From Valencia hispanica (Eukaryota; Chordata; Actinopteri; Cyprinodontiformes; Valenciidae), in contig OY747710.1 of assembly GCA_963556495.2 (NCBI GenBank), positions 21,955,500 through 22,019,499 of the forward strand: DNA of 64,000 nt. Reading direction: 5' to 3'. Shown in pieces: positions 14,201-27,300 of this stretch. Each line of letters begins with the position of its first letter. The stretch's first letter is position 1. Both the position numbers and the translations under genes were made by a program. Below the pieces are notes generated by a model that did no database searches, had not been told where the DNA came from, and worked only from the letters and a program-made list of their open reading frames with translations.

Positions 14201-16682
14201 GCCACTCTGACTGCAGACGTTGGTGTTTCTGGGCCCCTCAAGAACATGCAGCAATACGCAGCTTGTTTGGGAAAACTGAATACTTTTTGCTCCACCTATG
14301 TTGTGCATTGTGGTTTTAAGATGACAAAAGTTAGGAATGTGGCTCTAAAAACAGAGAGGCATAAGAAAACGAGGAAAGGGAGAAGACAAAAAGGAGCATG
14401 TGTCAATGCGCCATGGGTGGACTTTAAGTTGCAGCTGCTGCAACTTAAGACTTAGTGGGTGTTCACCCCAAATGGATTCTGGTACCATTAAACTGCACTT
14501 TAGAGTAATGTTTTAAAGGTAGGACTGCTCCAAGATACTTTAAGAAATAGGATTTTGTTCTTGGGGCTTTTACATCAACAATGCCATATGTTAAAGCGGT
14601 TTTCTTACAAGTTCCTATTCATGTTTATTAAACTATCCGTAAAATGTGACTTTCATGCTTACTATTTAACCGACAACCTGAAGTGGATAAACAGACCTTC
14701 AGCATTGCTAGCTGCGTATAACACAAGGCAGGCGAGAGAACCTCTTCTTCTGATTATCAGTTCTGCAGAAGAGGACTAAAAATACTGCTGGTGTGAAGCT
14801 CAGTGACAAGGTAGTGAGATACCAGAAGCATTGTAGCTTTAGTGGTATGTCAGGGACACTTGCTGCTGGTATCTCTCAGACCAGAAGACTAAAGATAACC
14901 TATAATGTACCCTCAGTTAGATAAAAAAAAAAAAAAGATATTGCACAGGGTTATTCTTTTAGCCACCATAAATTTAAAACTTTAAAACTAATTTAATGTA
15001 ACACAAGATAATTTGCGCAGTTTATAGAAAAGCAAAAAGCGTAACTTCTTGGCAGGAAATTATATTTGACTGAGCGGTTTTGGTTTGTTGTTTTTTATTT
15101 GCAAAAATATGTCAACTATTTTGAATCTAAAATAGTTCATTAAAATGATAAATTTTTAAATTGTTTTATTTTTTTCATTTTCCCATGAAGGCATCTATTC
15201 TGTGACTGTGGTAAACTTTATTATAGGAGCACTGGTTCTTCCATCCAAAAGTTATTGTCCAGCATACCCCCCCCCCAAGAAACAAAACAAAACAAAAAAA
15301 CAAATACAGATGAAGAACCAGAACCACAAATAAAATAAACACATATCTCACACTTACATGGGTTTGGACCAGGATAGGTTTTGTTGTATTTTTTTTTAAG
15401 TCGTATTGTGGTGAAAACACTCATCATATGTGGGCAGCTCGTCATAAAGTATTCTTTTCTTAACACAAGTTGAAGTTTGGAGGATGTTGGAAAATTAGAT
15501 GATTAGTCCGTTTTTTATTGCTCTTGACCTATTTTGTGTTTTTATTATTTTACACAGTAAAATTAATAAAAAAAAACAAACCAGTGGGGTGGGTTTCAGT
15601 GGTGGTTTTGTTGGTTTTCATTACAGGTTTCTGACTGGAAAATCCAGTCACCAAAACATGAACAGATCTTTAATTTGTCTTTAACATGTTTAATAAAATG
15701 AGTGTTACTTTTTTTGGGGGGAAAAAACCTGACAACCAATAAATGAAATATGGATATTAATCAAAAACCGGTAATAAAAAGCAAACAAAAGTTTGTACTT
15801 GCTTTTTATTTTGAAATACAAAACAATAAAATACAAGGCGCTTTCCAGTTTTATGTAGGTTTTATGTAGATGAGCAGGAAATTATTCACTCGATTTTCTT
15901 TTCAGTTAAAATAGTAAAGCATAACAGAGCAATTAAAAACTGGTCACTTTTCGTATATACTTGGAAAAACCTCACAGCTCAACATGAACTAGCAAGTCCA
16001 ATTCCTCCCGTTATGTCGACTTCAGGCTCACATGAGACAAATGTTTTTCTTTAAAAAAGAAATAATTTACCTCATATAGATTGTGTATGTGTGTGTATTT
16101 TGCATGTTACCGTTTATTTATATTCGTTTTGTGGTGAAAAAATACGAAGAACACATTGAAGGTAGGATTTACAGAAGAAACAACGCCTCCTACAATCAGA
16201 GTGCGTGATGGTCGCAGAATTAGGTGTCTTGTTTTTTGTCTTCTTTGTTTTTATTGTTTTGAAAATGAAAAGAAAATTAAACCAGATTTAAATTTCCGGA
16301 AAAAAAAACAGCTTGTATTTCAATTAAATATTCTGTGTTTAACATATGAATCAAATGACCATTAATTTTTGTTTTTTATTACTTTTCTCTGAATCCAGTT
16401 ACCAAAACATCCATAGAACAACAGTAGGCTACTTCTTCCAGCTCTTAAATCCGCTCCATACATTTTTACTGCAACATTATACATTGCTTTGCTTATTTCT
16501 GATCTCTAAATCATAGGTTAGTTAGGGTCATTAGGTCAAGGATCAACAATCATCTGTATGAAACTGTGAAATTGCGGAACAAATCAAGTGTTTACCTGAA
16601 CTATGCCGGGGTAGCATGTGGTTGTCTGTGGGTAGACGGGAAGTCCGTACGGCTGGAGGATCACAGTGGGTGAGGAGAGCAT
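537..16682 (-). CDS. rbfox1l: Rbfox1l-type RNA-binding splicing factor, 3' end missing
   Basis: Nuclear alternative-splicing regulator that binds (U)GCAUG in introns. Coding exons, 5' to 3' on the minus strand: 16682-16596, 10687-10451, 4333-4154, 4042-3989, 3905-3813, 3722-3653, 2318-2259, 2141-2006, 742-703, 604-537. All have GT-AG borders and phases fit (1025 nt, about 341 codons). The start ATG opens [19 protein letters not shown], which I recognise as the fish Rbfox1l N-terminus. Residues 30-108 are rich in Pro, Ser and Tyr. The RRM runs from about 147 to 224, with RNP2 LHVSNI (149-154) and RNP1 KGFGFVTF (186-193). Downstream are the usual Rbfox C-terminal pieces, including an [10 protein letters not shown] block and a 40-nt exon. 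The final exons, expected to encode YGRVYA and the RGGYNRF end, lie left of base 1. The 93-nt RRM exon is in frame, so its skipping would remove RNP1, as in other Rbfox genes. It is divergent from rps9. Confidence 0.95.
2210..2245. repeat. (AT)n microsatellite
   Basis: Uninterrupted AT dinucleotide run of 36 nt in the rbfox1l intron, only 14 nt from the donor of the 60-nt exon 2259-2318. Confidence 0.95.
5256..7021 (-). mobile_element. Tc1-like DNA transposon, decayed, interrupted by a MITE
   Basis: The ends are inverted repeats: ACAGTGCCTTGC at 5256 and GCAAGGCACTGT ending at 7021. The inside resembles teleost Tc1 transposase DNA on the minus strand, for example the motif behind VLEWPSQS near 5650 and the target-binding part near 6330-6400, but it is broken by stops. 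Without the 530-bp insert at 5792-6321 it is about 1.24 kb, a normal size for a decayed Tc1 element. Confidence 0.8.
5792..6321. mobile_element. MITE with long terminal inverted repeats, nested in the Tc1 copy
   Basis: It begins TGCCTTGTTTCCACTGA and ends with the inverted form TCAGTGGAAACAAGGCA, so the outer 17 nt match exactly. Tc1 sequence stops at its left edge and resumes at its right edge. A GTACC-type pentamer run (about 6263-6303) lies just inside the right terminus. Flanks TCA and TAA could be a decayed 3-bp target duplication of the PIF/Harbinger type; this superfamily assignment is inference. Confidence 0.75.
10688..16595 (-). other. rbfox1l intron 1
   Basis: A 5.9 kb intron between the initiator exon and the second coding exon. 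Mostly AT-rich unique-looking sequence. A possible hAT remnant is at 12341-12756, ending in a CAGGGCTGGTTTAAAG-type terminus read on the minus strand, but I could not match its other end. No coding exon was recognised. Confidence 0.55.
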
Positions 16683-17345
16683 AGCCCGGGAGATGGAGGG
16701 GGAGAGTAGAAAGGAAAGCAAGGCAAAAGGAAAAAGTTTGTATGCACACGGAAGATCAGGCAACCAAGCAAGCAAGGGGGGGGGAAAGGAAAAATCCCAA
16801 ACAGAAGTAACAGAGGATCCTACTGGGTGAAGGAAGAGAGGGTTAAGACAGTGTTTCACCTGACAGGTGATTGGAAAAAATACAAAGAAGCTCCTGAGAA
16901 GAACAAATGTTCTGTCAGGAAAAGAGAGGGCATGGAGGGTTGAAAGAGAAAACAAGTGTGCTTCTGTGTGTCCATCAGTTGATCATGCAGGATGACAGAC
17001 AGAAGCACATGCTGAGGGTCCCCTTTCAGAGTTTTATAAATAGCAATGTCCTTCTGGTTGAGTTTATTCCCCTGGCTTCTTCACAATTATACACAATTTA
17101 ATGCAAGATTCGTCCCTACTTGCATGATTTCGCACAATATATTACCCCAGTTTAACTTGAGATTAAGATTTACACAAAAGCAAAACAAAAACGTGGATGA
17201 TTTATTTATTCATGTGTGGCTGCGTTTTATCATGGAGGACAGATGTGAATCAAAAAAATGACACAAAAAACGACGTAAACGCTTCAAGTAACAGGAAGAA
17301 AAAAAACGTGTCACGTGTTTTGGTTTTGAGCCATTTTCTGTTTGA

Positions 17346-17359
17346 CCAATAGAGGGCGA
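17346..17359 (+). promoter_or_regulatory. CTCF-like core motif, forward
   Basis: CCAATAGAGGGCGA fits the CTCF core CCASYAGRKGGCRS at 12 of 14 positions. It lies about 110 bp upstream of the inferred rps9 start, between rbfox1l and rps9. It also contains a CCAAT box. Motif match only. Confidence 0.35.
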
Positions 17360-17396
17360 CACAAAATAAAGTGATCTTCCTTTTGGACGGCGAGAG

Positions 17397-17415
17397 GCAT
17401 GATGGGACATGTAGT
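17397..17415 (-). promoter_or_regulatory. ZNF143/THAP11-type site in the rps9 promoter
   Basis: Read on the minus strand the sequence is ACTACATGTCCCATCATGC, an exact fit to the known promoter motif ACTACAnnTCCCAnnATGC. It sits 14 bp before the TATA box and about 40 bp before the inferred transcription start, a typical place for this factor in housekeeping promoters. Confidence 0.7.
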
Positions 17416-17428
17416 GTTTTATCTGCAG

Positions 17429-17488
17429 TATAAAACAACGTGAACTCTGTTTAACTTCCTCTTTACTAAGCGAGCCTGAGCGAGAAAG
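17429..17488 (+). promoter_or_regulatory. rps9: rps9 core promoter and 5'TOP noncoding first exon
   Basis: TATAAAA at 17429-17435 is followed 26 nt later by a pyrimidine tract starting CTTCCTCTTT at 17455, the 5' terminal oligopyrimidine start expected for a ribosomal protein mRNA (translation under mTOR/LARP1 control). The noncoding exon would run 17455-17488 and splices with a GT donor at 17489. The exact start is inferred. Confidence 0.7.
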
Positions 17489-19226
17489 GTACTGTTCGCT
17501 ACTTCATGCTTAACAACCACACATTTCTGGCTTTATACCGATATGTGGTCAGTAGTTGACAGCGAGTTTAAATAAATATATTGTTTTTTTACTTGCTGTG
17601 CTTGGTTTGAGAAAATGATGTATTCCGTAAGCTAATGCTAGATCCGGTCGTCAAACAACGTGGTGCGGCTAAAGGCCTAGTCGTATGGATGGAGCAGCAC
17701 GTTTTCTCTAAATCTACCGATAAACTCAACATTATTGTACATTTAGGAACCCATAGTTGTATTTTATTTTTTTTTATCGTCGCGCAGTTGCCTATAAACT
17801 AGATGGGTTCTTATCGTCGAGGCTAAACGACAAACAACTGATTAATGCTGGGATAGTTAACCTTTTTAATCAAGTAGAAAACATGCAAACAATTAAAATA
17901 CGCGCAGCATGTTTCTTACCATCAGTGAGACTGTTTATGTAGTTGATTAAATATTTAAACACATTTCGACGGTTGTGGTTTTGAGAATCCCTGTCAGCGT
18001 GAAGAAAACCTGCCATAAATATATTTAATGTTTATTTATAATGAGATAATTTGGGTGTCTGCTCTTGGAAGCTGGTGTTAATCTTTGACAAATTTAACTG
18101 ATCTAATGTGGCTTAATAACCCCAGTGGGGGCTGAATCAAGTTAGGTCAAACTTGTATATAGATTTAATTTACTGTTTCATTTCAGAAAGATATTGAACT
18201 ATAGATCTGATTTGAGTCTGAATATTGGTTGAAATGGTAAAAAAAAAAAAGTGGCTATATACCAATGAATTTGACCGTGGCTTGATAAAATTGCTACTGT
18301 TGGTCAATCAATACGTGTTCTGATTACCAAAATAGCAGAATATCTAGAATTTGTCACTGATTATAAACTGCATATCAGATTATCATAGTTCAATTTTATA
18401 AGACTAGGTCCTGTTATTTTTTTTTCGCATGAATACATCTTGGTATTCTGTGAAATGTACTTCAGTTTCTTAAATACCATTTTTTTAAGGGGCTTTATGC
18501 AATTTTCTGAAATTTAAACTCGCGACTGACCCCATGTGGCCACAAACGGAACTGCTCTTCCTTTCTGCTCGCTCTCTCAATCTTCCATCTTTTCCGGGCA
18601 CTTGTCGGGGGTTTAACTGTCTTGGTCTTATGTGTAGTTACTGTTGATGTCAGAGTTGTCCTTGGTCTCTTCTGTGTATTCGCACAATCCATTTAACTGG
18701 TTCCGAGTGTTGGCTAATTGCTGACTACCGGTGGTGGCAGAGTGATCTGAAACATTTAACATGAACGCGCTTGACGTCACATCCGCAGACAGCGCGGGAA
18801 AAATCGGACCCGTCAGAAAATGGAAAGAATTGGATACAGGCTTATAGGGGCACCCACTGTGAGCTGACAAGGTGTCAGTATGCTCATCAGGAGATGTTTG
18901 AGTCATAAATGGTCAAATAAAAAGGCTATTGTTACGTTTATTTTGGGGGAAAGTTGCATAGCCTCTTTAACATTTATACTATTAAATTTAGAGAAGTCTG
19001 CTGCACAGATAGAAAACATTAAGACCACATACTTGTCATATTTCCTACTTTATTGCAAAGCTATTACGCTATCTAAAAAAAAAAAGTTTCTGACACTTAG
19101 TTCCCATACATCAGCTTTTGGACACAAAAGTATGGCCAGATTGATCTGTTCCCTGCAAAGATGCCAGACATCATTGGTAAAATATTTTGCTTGGCTTCAG
19201 CTAATGTTGTCGTCGTAACTTTGCAG
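17489..19226 (+). other. rps9 intron 1
   Basis: Intron between the noncoding first exon and the ATG exon (acceptor TTGCAG ends at 19226). No coding exon, recognisable repeat or clear RNA gene was seen. Confidence 0.6.
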
Positions 19227-19235
19227 GCGCTGTAA

Positions 19236-21414
<2,179 letters not shown>

Positions 21415-21467
21415 GAAGGATTTAATCCAGGAAGTGCTCTATGTACTTCCTGTTCTGTTAAATTCCT

Positions 21468-21473
21468 AATAAA
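21468..21473 (+). terminator. rps9: rps9 polyadenylation signal
   Basis: AATAAA 54 nt after the rps9 stop, followed by a T-rich and TG-containing stretch. It gives the short 3' UTR usual for ribosomal protein mRNAs. Confidence 0.85.
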
Positions 21474-21837
21474 TTTTTTTTGGGTTTGACCAAAAAACAA
21501 AACTGCATGTGCTTCTTTTTTTTTATTCTACTTCTAAATGTTTATGGTAATTTGACTTAATATTTAAATGAATACAACTATAACAACCTTAACGAGTTAA
21601 ATGCTAAGCTAAGGGACAAAACACTGGCATAACCACCTAAAAAGAGAATAATTGTTTCAACTTAAATCGCTTTAATTGGTAACAAGTAACTACTACACTG
21701 CGAACATTTCAACAGTTTGTCAGCTGCTCTACAAGAGAAAACAGGACCTTGGATTTGTTTTATGCAAATATAAAGGATTCATACATGTCCAAACCAAGAC
21801 CTCCTCTGGGACAATCGGATCACAATCTTGTTTTTCT

Positions 21838-22808
21838 CTGTTCAGAATATAAACCACTTGTTCAGAGGCAACCTGTTACAAAATGAACTGAGAAAATTGT
21901 CACAGGAAGCTGAAGAAGCCCTGCAGGGTTGTTTTGCAACCACAGACTGGATGACTCTTTGCCAAGCACATGGAGAGGACATCAATGCCATGACTGAGTG
22001 TGTGAGTGACTATATAAACTTCTGTGTGAACATCGTCCCCACCAGAACAGTGAGATGCTCCCTAATAAACCCTGGATCACCAGTGACCTGAAGGAACTGC
22101 TAAACAATAAAAAAGAGCATTCAGGGAGGGAGACAGGGAATTACTGAGTATACAGAAGCAACTTAAGGTCAAGATCAGAGACAGCAAGGAGCCATACAGG
22201 AAGAAGCTGGAGAACAAACAGAGGAACAATACCAGAGATGTCTGGTCAGGAATGAGGAAGATCACAGGCTTTAAGGATTGGATAGATGGAAGTCTGGACA
22301 GAGCCAATGAACTGAACGTATTCAACAGGTTCAGTTCAGGAACTAGCTCAGCATCCTCTTCTCCTGTTCCAAGCCAAACACACATCCCACTCTCCAGATG
22401 CTGCAGATCTTCTACAAGTCAGTTGTGGAGAGTGTAATCTCTTCAGCCATCATCTGTTGGGGTAGCAGCATCAGAGCCAGGGATTTAAATAGGCTAAACA
22501 ACCTGATAAAGAAGGCTGGTTCTGTTCTGGGGACGACTGTGGAACATCTGGAGATGATGATGCAAAGAAGGATTCTTCATAAAATCAAAATTATGGACAA
22601 CCCTGAACATCCTCTTCATGAGACTATCATACAACAACAAAGCGTCTTCAGTCGGAGGCTTCTTCAGTTTCGCTGCAATACAGACCGCTACAGGAAATCC
22701 TTCCTGCCCACAGCCATCCTCTACAACAACTCTTTAAAGAATTATGAGCTATACCAACACTTAATTTCCCTCTGGGATCAATAAAGTATTTTTGAATTGA
22801 ATTGAAGT
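21838..22808 (+). mobile_element. L2/Maui-like LINE remnant with the reverse transcriptase core deleted
   Basis: Conceptual translation of the left part (21838-22330) resembles the stretch between endonuclease and reverse transcriptase of fish L2/Maui elements, ending in a WSGMRKITGFK-type motif. The right part (22398-22784, open for 128 codons) resembles the protein's C-terminus (YKSVVESVISSAIICWG, then FRCNTDRYRKSFLP). The catalytic polymerase region that should lie between is absent, and the left half is frameshifted. The 3' end has a short ATTGA-type tandem tail, as in L2 elements. It lies between rps9 and mboat7 and cannot be active. Confidence 0.75.
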
Positions 22809-22974
22809 TTATCAAATTTAATATATATTGATAAATTAACATGGATGAATTGAATTCAATCAACAGTTACAGCAATTAATTATAATTGAATAAACAATTG
22901 ATATTTTCAGTGTATGAGTGTTTGGTACAATCCTGACCCCTGTACGTATAATGGTACAGTCTTATCTCTGACGT

Positions 22975-22986
22975 GATGACGTCATC
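22975..22986. promoter_or_regulatory. Palindromic CRE/ATF site, mboat7 promoter
   Basis: GATGACGTCATC is a perfect 12-bp palindrome containing the full cAMP response element TGACGTCA. It lies about 60-70 bp before the inferred mboat7 first exon in a CpG-containing patch (22970-23040). Confidence 0.65.
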
Positions 22987-23039
22987 GCGCTGGTTGCGCC
23001 ACCATAAACCCGGACGTGAATTCTCCCACCGGTTAGGCG

Positions 23040-23140
23040 TGAATGAGCGAACGAAGAGTAGGAACACCAGTTCCAGGGAAAGTGCTCGTTAACCCGGAGA
23101 AAGGAGCGTTTTTATTACCGGCCTCTTCCGCTTTATGAAT
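23040..23140 (+). other. mboat7: mboat7 noncoding first exon (inferred)
   Basis: A GC-richer patch ends in a strong donor (AAT|GTAAGT) at 23141. The next acceptor is CAACAG at 24352, four nt before the mboat7 ATG. The left boundary is a guess. Confidence 0.5.
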
Positions 23141-23673
23141 GTAAGTGCATCTAACCTGTAGTTATGGCCGCCGACAGGATTAAACTTATTCATTTATCTC
23201 CTGACTGCAAAAGCTTACAACTTTAACCCTACGTTGATTTGATTTGACAAAAACAGTTGACATTTTTTTTTTTACTAAGCAAGCTTCAGTTTTTTTAATT
23301 GAAAGCCTTTAAATTAAGGGATGTTGCCTTTAAATGCTAACGTTATATTAGCTTGTTGCACACAAGCGAAGGATTTTTTTACCCGGCTGTAAGATGAAAT
23401 TTAATGCTCATTGTGGTTATAGATGTCCACTATTTGTGACCGAACATGACATTAAATGGGAAGTTTAAACCTCGCTCTGTGAGCACAAGCTGCGAAATAC
23501 ATGATTGTGCTTGATATTTGTTGCCACAACATTGGCAAAGGAAGTATTTGGGTTGACGCAAGCGTTTTTCCACCTCCGTGAAAGCGGTAAAACCAACATG
23601 CATGAACACATGTTGTAGAGGACAACATTCCGCTGCTGAAAGTGTTCAGGTTAACAAGTAAGAGGTTCTAGAT

Positions 23674-23720
23674 CAGGGCTCTGCAACCTGCGGTTCTGGA
23701 GCCAGAACGGCTCTTAATAT
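23674..23720. repeat. hAT-type repeat fragment
   Basis: The stretch beginning GATCAGGGCTCTGCAACCTG resembles a part of the MITE at 32083-32493 (GATCAGGGGTCTGCAGCCTG at 32322), so both derive from the same repeat family. Element ends are not clear here. It sits in mboat7 intron 1. Confidence 0.45.
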
Positions 23721-24356
23721 CCTCGGTTAAAAAATGATGGAGAACCATTCATTATTAACCAGGACCTTCCTGCTGCACGGAAACAGTGCTACTCACTATT
23801 CCCCCATGCAGCCCTGTAAGGAACCAGCTAATGTTTTTAAATGTGGATCTAATAAATGCGTTTCATTAGCAGCTTTTTCTGGGGGCTTTTTTTAATGGAA
23901 TAAGTGCACTGAACTTCCTCAACAGAATGACACTGAAAGTACCACCAATATCTCTTTAGATATATTTAGTTTTCAGTAGGTTGTAAACTAAGTTGTTGTT
24001 AATTTGTTTAATATATCCTAAAATGTAATAGGATGTTTCTTCTACATCTTGGCTAAATTACAACTGGTCTGCATCCACCTATTGTTTAGGCTATAATGCT
24101 GTTAGTTTATGGTAAATCTTAAACACTAAATCTACTTTGCGTTATGCAAACCTGGTTATGAAATTAAGCTGGATTTATTTAAACCCCTTTCCGTATCTGA
24201 AAATATTGTCTTTTACATCCTTAATCATAAGAGATACTAGAACTGAGGTCATATATTAGCACAGTGTTTTTTTCCTAGTGTTAGAGCTTTTTTCGTATTG
24301 TCCTATATGTGAGTTTAAAAGTATAAAACCGATCCGTGTTTCCCACCAACAGAAAG

Positions 24357-27300
24357 ATGTCACCAGATGAGCTGGTGTATTTGGGCGTTCTTGCTGCCTC
24401 CATCCCTGCTGGGTTCCTCTTTCGTTACCTCAGTGAGTATTTACGTATAACTTACACCTCAGGGAAAATATGGCGTATGAAGTTCAAACAATAGATTATT
24501 TGTTGTCTTTGGTTCTGGTTGGAGCTACGTTGTCAGAGCTGTGAATATTCAGGATTATTTTATTTTTTAAGTGGAAGAAGAAACATCTGTTCACAGTTTT
24601 TTGCTCTACATTTTAATTTTCTCATAGCTTTTTCTTATGATCTCTTTTTCTGAACATACATTTTTAGAGTCTTGTACTAGGCTTTCTGTCTGTATTCCTA
24701 ATTTCAAACATTTCTCTACATGTTCGATTAAACATCTGTGGCGTTTGTTTTCTTTGAAACAGACAAAAAAAATCCTCTTGGTTGTTCTGTGGGGTAATAA
24801 ACATCTGTTAATCACAAGAGTAGATCTGCTATTTGCTGCTTGTGTGAGATAAAATGTTTACAGAATGTAAATATAGCAAGATGCATATCTTAACACATAT
24901 GCAATCAAATTGCTCTGTCACCATTAACTAAACTTAAAATGCTTTGTCAGGTGTTTTTTTTCACCTGTAAAACTTTACTTGTCTTTTGCTTCAGGTTCGT
25001 CGGTGAAGCAGGTGGCGGCTCTTTTTCTGGGCTTATCCGTCACCGTCGGCTTGTGTCACATCCACACTCTGCACTCCCTGGTGACAGTGATAGGAACATG
25101 GATTATCATCAAGAGCAACTGGCGGTGAGTGATCACCGTCTTTGCATTTTTAAGATGCAAGGAAAAGAAGTAAATCCTGATCGTCATTAGTCTGCAGCTT
25201 AGCTGGGGAGTTTGTGAAATGTTATTTCTCAGAGACTAAAACATGCTCAAACCTGAAGGCTGTCTGCTGCGCATCTGAAGCAACAAATATTTACCAAAGC
25301 AGACCAGATTGTTTCTTTATTTCTAGTTGTTGAATAATCTTCCAGTGGTTCGTCTCTCTGGGTCACCGGTTTATATGTGGAACTGCTTTTTGCTTCAGAA
25401 GCCTTTGGCCTGTTGTGCATCGCTATCGAGCAACAAGCTGCGAGGTGGGACCTCCATGCATCAGACCAATGCATCCCTCAAATGCTTGATTGGATATAGA
25501 GCTTGAATATTTAGAAGCAAACTCATTGTTGTGCTTCTCAAAGCGTTCATGAACTATGTTTGCTCTGTGTAGGGTGCATTGAACTGCTGAAAGAGCCATG
25601 AGGCAATACTGGCTCAGTTAAAAGGCGTACATGTTCTGCAACACTTAGAAAAAGGCGTCAAGAAGGTGTCAAGTTAACTTCTACAGGGATGAGAGGACCC
25701 AAAGCATCACACCACGTCTGCCCGCTGCCTTCTAATTATAATGCATCATGGTCCCATGTAGTGGTGGGCGATATAAGGTAGAAATTATATACATTTAACA
25801 AACGGTAGATATTTTGACTGTACCGTCCTACTGTGACTGCGCATTTTGATGATGTCATCAAGCTGTGCGTACTTACTTTGTACCAGGTACGCAAGGTTAA
25901 ATACTGATGTTCAGTGTTCGTCTCTACACTAGATATTGCAAGTTTAAAATGTCTTGTTTTCTATTTAACGGAAAAGAAACCTATTTAACTTTTAAGCATT
26001 TTTAATTCAAATATGTGCAGCTTTATTTTTGTGCTGAAAGAAATGTTACTTCTATTTTTACATTTTGCATTTCAGTTGAAACTATTTTGAACTTTGTATT
26101 TTCATAAAATTTAGCTTTAATTTTATTTAAAATGACATCACCTTTATTTATATTATGAAAAATGCTGCATTTAAAATAAAAAAATCGAATATTTTTTAAC
26201 TGCATTTTGCACAATAAATGTACTTGAAATGGCATTCTATACTTTTTTTGAAGTTCTGCTGCAATGTATCTGTAATGCGAGAATGTTCAAAAATATAGAT
26301 ATACAGATATAAACGTAAGAAAAGAATGTATCGCAATAAATATCGTTACCACACATCCTTTAGATTATATTGCGATATAGATTTGTGGCCATATCGCCCA
26401 GCCCCAGTCCCATGTGTTCTCTGGTTAAATGACGCACCTCGCCCTCCACTGGACGTGACAGAAAATGTGATGTAGATCATACGCCTGTTCTTGGTTCTTT
26501 CAGCAGTGCACAGAAGTCGGTATGAACACACTGATTGCTCTGCTGCTCATTATACAACGCACTGCAGTGCTGCTCTGTATATTATTGCACCCAGCATCAA
26601 CATCTTCAACCGTTTGAGCTCTAGTAGATCATCTTTTGGATCTTTCACCCGAGCCAGCTGTTGCTTCCCCCGCCCATCGATTAGCTGTAATCGCCCATGA
26701 GCCCGTCGCTGGCTTTCCACTGTTCTGTCTTCCTTGGGCCACTTTCGGTGGGATACTGACCACTGCAGACGAACAACACACAACGGGAGCTAAATCTTTA
26801 GACGTGCTCTGACCGAGTTGTGTTGTCATCACAGTGGGACTGTTGTCGCTCAGATCCTTACACTGGCCCATTTTTTTAATGTTTCTAAAACATCAACTTC
26901 GAAGACGCAACCCCCCTCAACCTACGTATGCCATATTAAAGAGATCACCAGTCCATGGTTGTAATGTTATGCCTGATTGGTATAATTTACATAAGACATA
27001 ACACTTGTCTCTGCTCGTTAGGCATGCCCCAGCACTGAGTCTCAGCTGGACCTTTCTCTACCTCCTCTTCTTCCGTCTGGTCACCTGGTTTCATCTGCCC
27101 CAGCCAACACCGTTTGCCAACGCCGTCCAGCTAATTCTCACACTTAAGGTAGAAAAGCCCTTGAAGACGAACACAAAAACCCCATCGTTGCTGCAGAGGA
27201 GTCTGTTTGTACACCTAAAAAGCTGCCTGTTCCTTGACGTTTCGGCCCACTGTGTTTAACTTTTGATATTCATTTTCCTCTCAGATGGTCAGTCTTGCCA

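Noticed and set aside
14059..14455. Overlapping 86- and 120-codon plus-strand frames
   Set aside because: They lie in rbfox1l intron 1, resemble no family and lack splice or promoter context. Their overlap in two frames argues for chance.
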